DNA of 64,000 nt from Ephydatia muelleri (taxonomy: Eukaryota > Porifera > Demospongiae > Spongillida > Spongillidae): assembly GCA_013339895.1 (NCBI GenBank), contig JABACO010000001.1, positions 26,890,015-26,954,014 on the forward strand, read 5' to 3'. This document shows, piece after piece, positions 59,795 through 64,000 of the stretch (position 1 is the stretch's first letter; each line of letters starts with the position of its first letter). The position numbers and the translations under genes are program-made. The notes under the pieces are model-generated. The model did no database searches and was not told where the DNA came from. It saw only the letters and a program-made list of their open reading frames with translations.

Positions 59795-60100
59795 TTAATA
59801 TGCATGCAATTAATTGCACATGACATTTAAGTGCAACATGCATCATCATGATACTCACCTGAAGTGGAGTAAGTATGGCACTCACTTGCAGTATATGTAT
59901 GTGAGTTGGAGAATTTTGAACACAATGCCTGTTAGGAGCAAATAATTATGGATAACAAAAAGATCTGTTCATGTATTATAATACATGGACTATATACTTT
60001 CAATAGCAATATCAGATAATAAAATAGCACTTCTTTGGCAACAACTCAATGATGGAAAGATTTACAGTACTTTTACACTGTACCTCACTCAGATGAAAGT

Positions 60101-60284
60101 AACCCCACCAATGATTACCGTACTACACCAAATTAAGTACACAAAGCCGGTGTCTGTGGGAAATTGAAATGGTCTGGCTGCTAACATGGAGTATTCCATG
60201 TTAGCAGCGACCATTTCAATTCTCACAGACAAAGGCTTTGTGTACCTAATTTGGTGTAGAGGGGTAATCGTTGGTGGCCGGTCA
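60101..60284. repeat. Hairpin-forming foldback, about 180 bp
   Basis: Arms about 60101-60189 and 60195-60284 are near-complementary: CTACACCAAATTAAGTACAC and GTGTACCTAATTTGGTGTAG, with a turn at GCTAACATGGAGTATTCCAT. Probably a small MITE; target duplication not clear. Confidence 0.75.
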
Positions 60285-60289
60285 TCAAC

Positions 60290-61860
60290 AACTTAATTAA
60301 ATAAAATCTAATTGTTGTATATTTCAAGTAGAAGGAGAGGGATAGAACTCTTGCCCACGACAGCTAAAGGGTAGCATTTGAAGTGTGGGGTGCCCGGCCA
60401 CTTTAGTTTTGCCATTATGTCCATGTTGCTCAGGAGCCCATATTGATATTGATAATGATTTCTTTTGACTGCACATTGGACATGTGCCAGGTGTTGTTGT
60501 CTTTAAGATGTTGGAAAGTCTTATTGATGGGTTGAGGGAATTGAGTAGAGCAATTAGATGTACCCCAAGTTTGGCATATATAGTGTGTGAGTGGGTGGAG
60601 CAACAGCCACACCTATTGATGCAGAGGTAATACAAACAATGGACATTATAGGATTCTTGGAATGAAGGTAACTAGACGAAGCTTCTCAGCCACCAAAAGG
60701 ATGGGGTATGTAAGGGATCGATGCTAGTAATGGCATGTGATCCATTCTCTGTTACTAAGTCGTGCGTACTTACTTGTAATTTTGTTTTTTCTTTCATGTC
60801 GACGAGCGCTGTGTTACTGTGTAATACAAAAAAGAACAATGGTTACAACCAATTTCACACATCTTCTTGGAACACCCAGATGCTGCCCCGGACGAATTGA
60901 CGAGTGCTTTCTCTTTCGTAGAAACTACAAAGTCGGTGATCGAGTTTATATAATTGGAGAACAGTGGGGTAACGCTACGATGTGCAAGGCAAACGGTTCC
61001 CGTTGACCATCGCTACGCAGCGCAAGCTTGCCACCCATCATTCACCGACTCATCTCACTGACATCTGCCAGGAACAACAGTTGTGTCCGATCTGTGGGTC
61101 GCGTTCAACACGCAAGGGAACCAACGCCTGATGGTTTAGTAATCACAAATACAGCGTTGTCGACAACCACATCGGAAAGCGTGTGGCAGAAAGCGAAACA
61201 GACCGACAAACAACGATACGTCACATACAAGGAATGCGGGTAGACATGTACACTAGCATATACACGTTTGTTTTGCCATATACATGTAGTACACAGCCAA
61301 ATTGCTAACAGCTATATGTCATACATGTAGCTCAAGATGCTGGGTCTGGTACCTACCCTGGAGATTTGTGTTTCAAGGGAGAGTGGTTAATTAAGCGATA
61401 CCATGGTACCGTAAATCACTATGTAGCCGCAACATACATCAGGGGATTGGAAACGGGTCACGTGAGCCACACACTTATATGCGCCTTCAATATTATTATA
61501 ATGGAGTTTGGCGGGAAAATGTCATATAGCTGGTGTACTCAGTACGCTGGGCGGCGTTGGATAAGTGCGATTGTGTGTGCATGTGCGTTTCTGTTCTAGA
61601 CCACTTTCATCTTGTTTAGTGCGCACCGCTTATAATTATAGATGCGTGACGGCATGTCAAGTGTTGCATTCTCATTGATTCTTGTCTTGCTTCCCTTCAT
61701 GCCCTCAGTAAGTGCACAACAGTGCTGGCCTTCTACTAATCTGAATCAATGCCAATATATACACCTGTGTATGTGACGGTGGTCCGACATAGGGTGAGTC
61801 AACTGTTCACTCTTCTATGTGTTTACATGTTACAGTATTGTAATTAGAACATTCCCTGCT
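60290..61860. other. No supported gene
   Basis: Plus-strand frames at 60737-61006 and 61366-61599 have ordinary composition (for example FRRNYKVGDRVYIIGEQWG) but no domain I recognise and no clear splice partners. They may be exons of an unknown gene. Confidence 0.3.
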
Positions 61861-61867
61861 ATAGGTG

Positions 61868-62245
61868 TGTATTGTATGTCAGCTAGTGTTGCCCTTCTGA
61901 CAGAGCTGTCTCTGATGGGCAGGGAGTGTGATCTTGTTGTGACGCTTTGGGTGTCTTTCCTTTTGTGTCTGTGTAGCATTCTGTATGTGTATGTGGTTAT
62001 TAATTAGAATATCAAGTCAGCTGCATGTCGGCTAGTGTTGCCCTTCTGACAGAGCTGTCTCTGTGATGGGCAGGGAGTGTGATCTTGTTGTGACGCTTTG
62101 GGTGTCTTTCCTTTTGTGTCTGTGTAGCATTCTGTATTTATATGTGGTGATTGATTAGAATATCAAGTCAGCTGCATGTTGGCTAGCGTTGCCCTTCTGA
62201 CAGAGCAGTCTCTGTGATGGGCAGGGAGTGTGATCTTGTTGCAAA
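61868..62245. repeat. Tandem repeat, period about 147 bp, about 2.5 copies
   Basis: The phrase GCTAGTGTTGCCCTTCTGAC recurs at about 61880, 62029 and 62176 (GCTAGCG in the last), each followed by GGGCAGGGAGTGTGATCTTG; in the first two copies TTTGGGTGTCTTTCCTTTTG also follows. The third copy is cut short. Confidence 0.92.
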
Positions 62246-63065
62246 GTAGTTACCATTGAAGAAGTGTGCATATGCATTGTTAACTGGTCCATACACAAGA
62301 AGGGAATCTGCACTCCATTCAGTACCTTCAGACTGGTGGTCTTGCACTGCCACATACTCACCTACTCTGTACATAGTAGCTATGCCATAACTGCTTTATA
62401 CCACCTTTTTGAAGGCACGTACCACATTATGCATATGTCCACCATCTGGTTTGAGTGTTTTGTTTGCCTATGGGGTAAGGGAGTCTTCAGAACTAGTGTG
62501 CTGTGTTTCGTATTCATCAGGATTGCCATCATCAATTATCATACCTTCTCCCTCCACAGGATGGCTGTTGTCATACCTCCCTCAACAGGACCTTCAACCT
62601 CCGCAAGACGCCTATCACTTTCCTCTAGAACTGATGGACTGCACTTGTATTCACGGCTGTTTGCGGCTGGACACTAGGTTTATAATTAGACAATACGGTA
62701 TAAGCCACTAAAGCTGTAATGTTCGTACCTCATTACAGATGTATTTTTTGGCGAGCTATATACCACACATTTTGTAAGCAATTCCATTGAAACAAATAGC
62801 TCCCGCACACACCCTACCAGTCTATTAAACAAAATGATCAACGCGCAACTGTACTTGATTTGATTAATAGTTATGCACAGCCCGTTTTTAAGCCCATGTA
62901 ATTTTGGCGGGTCTACTTCAAGCTTTGTGTACGACCGAACTAACTGACAGAACAAGACGGTAAGCAAGAACACTCAACAACACACATGGGAGAGCATATA
63001 TATGATGTTAAGAACTAGCCAACCTTTTTTTTAAACACCGAATTGGACATGAGTATTTTTATGAA
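62246..63065. other. Region upstream of the RAG1-like exons
   Basis: A possible plus-strand exon after a CTCCACAG acceptor at 62560 has two open frames, neither recognised. The minus-strand frame 62374-62183 (YRVGEYVAVQDHQSEGTEW) is also gene-like but unassigned. The missing start of the RAG1-like gene should lie in or before this stretch. Confidence 0.35.
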
Positions 63066-63071
63066 TAATAG

Positions 63072-64000
63072 GTGTGGCTTTGGATGGAGCACCACATAAC
63101 GAAAGTCAAGGAGTGTGTCGTCGCTTCTTGATGGAGGCTAGGGAAAAGAAAACAAGGAGCTCATACATCTGCCAAGAGTTTGCAGCTGATTTGTACACTG
63201 TTTTTACTATTAACACCAGCAATGACATAGTTAACACTCACCCTCCTTGCTTCTGCTACTGTTGTAAACTGGTGCTGGATAAATGCTACCTGTAGCACAA
63301 GATCAACAGCAGCTCACACCATTCAGAAGCATAGTCCCTTTTGAGTGGAAGCCACACACTGCAGTTGACTGTGGGGTATAGTAGTGAATAAATACACATT
63401 TTTAAAAAACATTCCTGTTCACTTTTTTTTTTCTTAATTACATTCAGATCTGCCATCCTAACCCACTAAGGGATAAAACATCATCACCTTGTGGTCACCC
63501 AGCCACACACAGCCCACAGAAGATCATTGCAGGCACTCAGCAATAGCCCCTCCCACTGAATCCTTACAGGATGACCACTTACTGGGCAGCTCCAACAATC
63601 CAGCAATCCTGGAGCAACTGCAGTGTCCCATATGCCTGAAGATTTTACACCAGCCTCTGGAGCTCCCATGTAGGGCACTGGTGTGCACTGCCTGTCTGGT
63701 CGAGTGGTTCAAGGTGTTCAATTGTAGTGGGGTCAAGTGTCCATGCTGCTTCCATGACACTCCAATAACTGCACCCCAGCTAAAGGCAGCACCACTATTG
63801 ATCCAGACACTGTTGAGGGACATAGTACTCCAGTGTCAAACCTGTAGGAAGGACATTAAGGCTTGCGACTATGGCACACACCAGTGCAATGGTGAATCAA
63901 CGAAGGCTGACCTGCAGACAGCATTTCGTGTGCTCAGAAGGTTGGCTTCCCGCACTCCCTCTCAGCCAATTACGATTCCCACTGGAGGAACAGTTAAGCA
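63072..64000 (+). CDS. RAG1 N-terminal-region-like gene (partial, runs off window)
   Basis: An exon from about 63072 (after AATAATAG) reads REKKTRSSYICQEFAADLY, then VFTINTSNDIVNTHPPCFCY. This aligns with the RAG1 N-terminal segment before its RING, where an IHPTEFCHNCW-type Cys/His motif occurs. Further on, PFEWKPHTAVDCG matches the RAG1 EWHPHTPSCDIC block, but in another frame: a one-base shift lies near 63285, unless a very short intron is used. A GTATAG donor at about 63366 and a TTCAG acceptor at 63447 would join VDCG to ICHPNPLRDK. A second acceptor (CTTACAG) at 63571 opens a frame unbroken to 64000 with a RING-like finger and a following C2HC-type finger. RAG1's N-terminal region acts as a ubiquitin ligase; here the role is unknown. 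The core recombinase, if any, is outside the window. Confidence 0.72.
63296..63571 (+). other. Intron(s) and linker of the RAG1-like gene
   Basis: Contains the candidate donor near 63366, a T-rich acceptor tract ending at 63447 (TTACATTCAG), a short open stretch ICHPNPLRDKTSSPCGHP and a second acceptor at 63571. The exact splicing across this interval is not resolved. Confidence 0.45.
63572..64000 (+). CDS. RAG1-like exon: RING-like finger, C2HC finger, PTGGT motif
   Basis: Reading from GAT after the CTTACAG acceptor: LQCPICLKILHQPLELPCRA, then LVCTACLVEWFKVF and VKCPCCFHDTP give C-x2-C, C, C-x2-C and C-P-x-C of a RING. The position of the RING histidine (RAG1 has CKHVFC) is Ala/Leu here (CRALVC). 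Next, LLIQTLLRDIVLQCQTCRKD and YGTHQC parallel the RAG1 zinc finger after its RING (LNSLMVKCPAKEC...HHISSH). The exon continues with FRVLRRLASRTPSQPITIPT, a Thr/Gly motif, and no stop before the window ends. Confidence 0.78.

Noticed and set aside
60737-61006. 89-residue ORF with an N-terminal hydrophobic stretch as a secreted protein
   Set aside because: No acceptor/donor evidence, no recognisable domain; it may be chance, so it is only mentioned under the interval.

Overview
This window looks like nuclear DNA from an early-branching animal, most likely a demosponge of the Amphimedon type. The reasons are AT-rich spliced genes with small exons, immunoglobulin/fibronectin-like receptors with short tyrosine-bearing tails, many CA/TG microsatellites, many foldback elements, and a RAG1-like N-terminal gene. 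The species call is inference. A run of exactly 1000 N (8146-9145) is an assembly gap. No bacterial-type operon, CRISPR array, rRNA or convincing tRNA was seen.

Host genes. Three paralogous receptor genes share one plan: Ig exon, FN3-like exon, (Ser/Thr stalk exon), transmembrane exon, short cytoplasmic tail. Nearly all are joined by phase-1 introns. Receptor 1 is on the minus strand (75-3218). Receptor 2 is on the plus strand (about 18.2-21.36 kb) and is the cleanest model. Receptor 3 is on the minus strand (about 45.9 down to 33.7 kb), and its cytoplasmic region has expanded into a tandem array of 635-636 bp units. Each unit carries three tiny exons (20, 37 and 87 nt) that add up to an in-frame 48-residue module with two tyrosines. 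This array is the most unusual coding structure in the window. At the right edge (63.07-64.0 kb, plus) lies the start of a gene resembling the N-terminal region of vertebrate RAG1 outside the recombinase core: a Cys/His block, a RING-like finger and a following zinc finger. It runs off the window. A coiled-coil gene candidate (24.5-26.83 kb, plus) and a lone exon candidate (52.06-52.27 kb, minus) are weaker.

Mobile DNA. A Ty3/gypsy LTR retrotransposon fossil fills 11.39-17.54 kb (minus). It is itself interrupted by a TIR-bounded insertion (about 14.85-16.17 kb) carrying an OTU-type cysteine protease. A 5'-truncated LINE with a restriction-like endonuclease lies at 31.06-33.13 kb (minus), and a decayed relative lies at 47.2-48.08 kb (plus). 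Smaller fossils are a tyrosine-recombinase fragment (28.34-28.80 kb) and a gag-like remnant (44.2-45.0 kb). Foldback/MITE elements with readable target duplications sit at 19.90-20.15, 23.07-24.00, 37.81-38.30, 38.88-39.27, 52.49-52.72 and 59.43-59.79 kb. A 6.3-kb giant foldback spans 52.74-59.06 kb: it has the same ends as the 255-bp family, about 1-kb inverted arms and long CA/TG-rich interiors.

Most remaining sequence is intron or intergenic DNA with microsatellites, poly-G/C tracts and the recurring palindrome TACATGTA.
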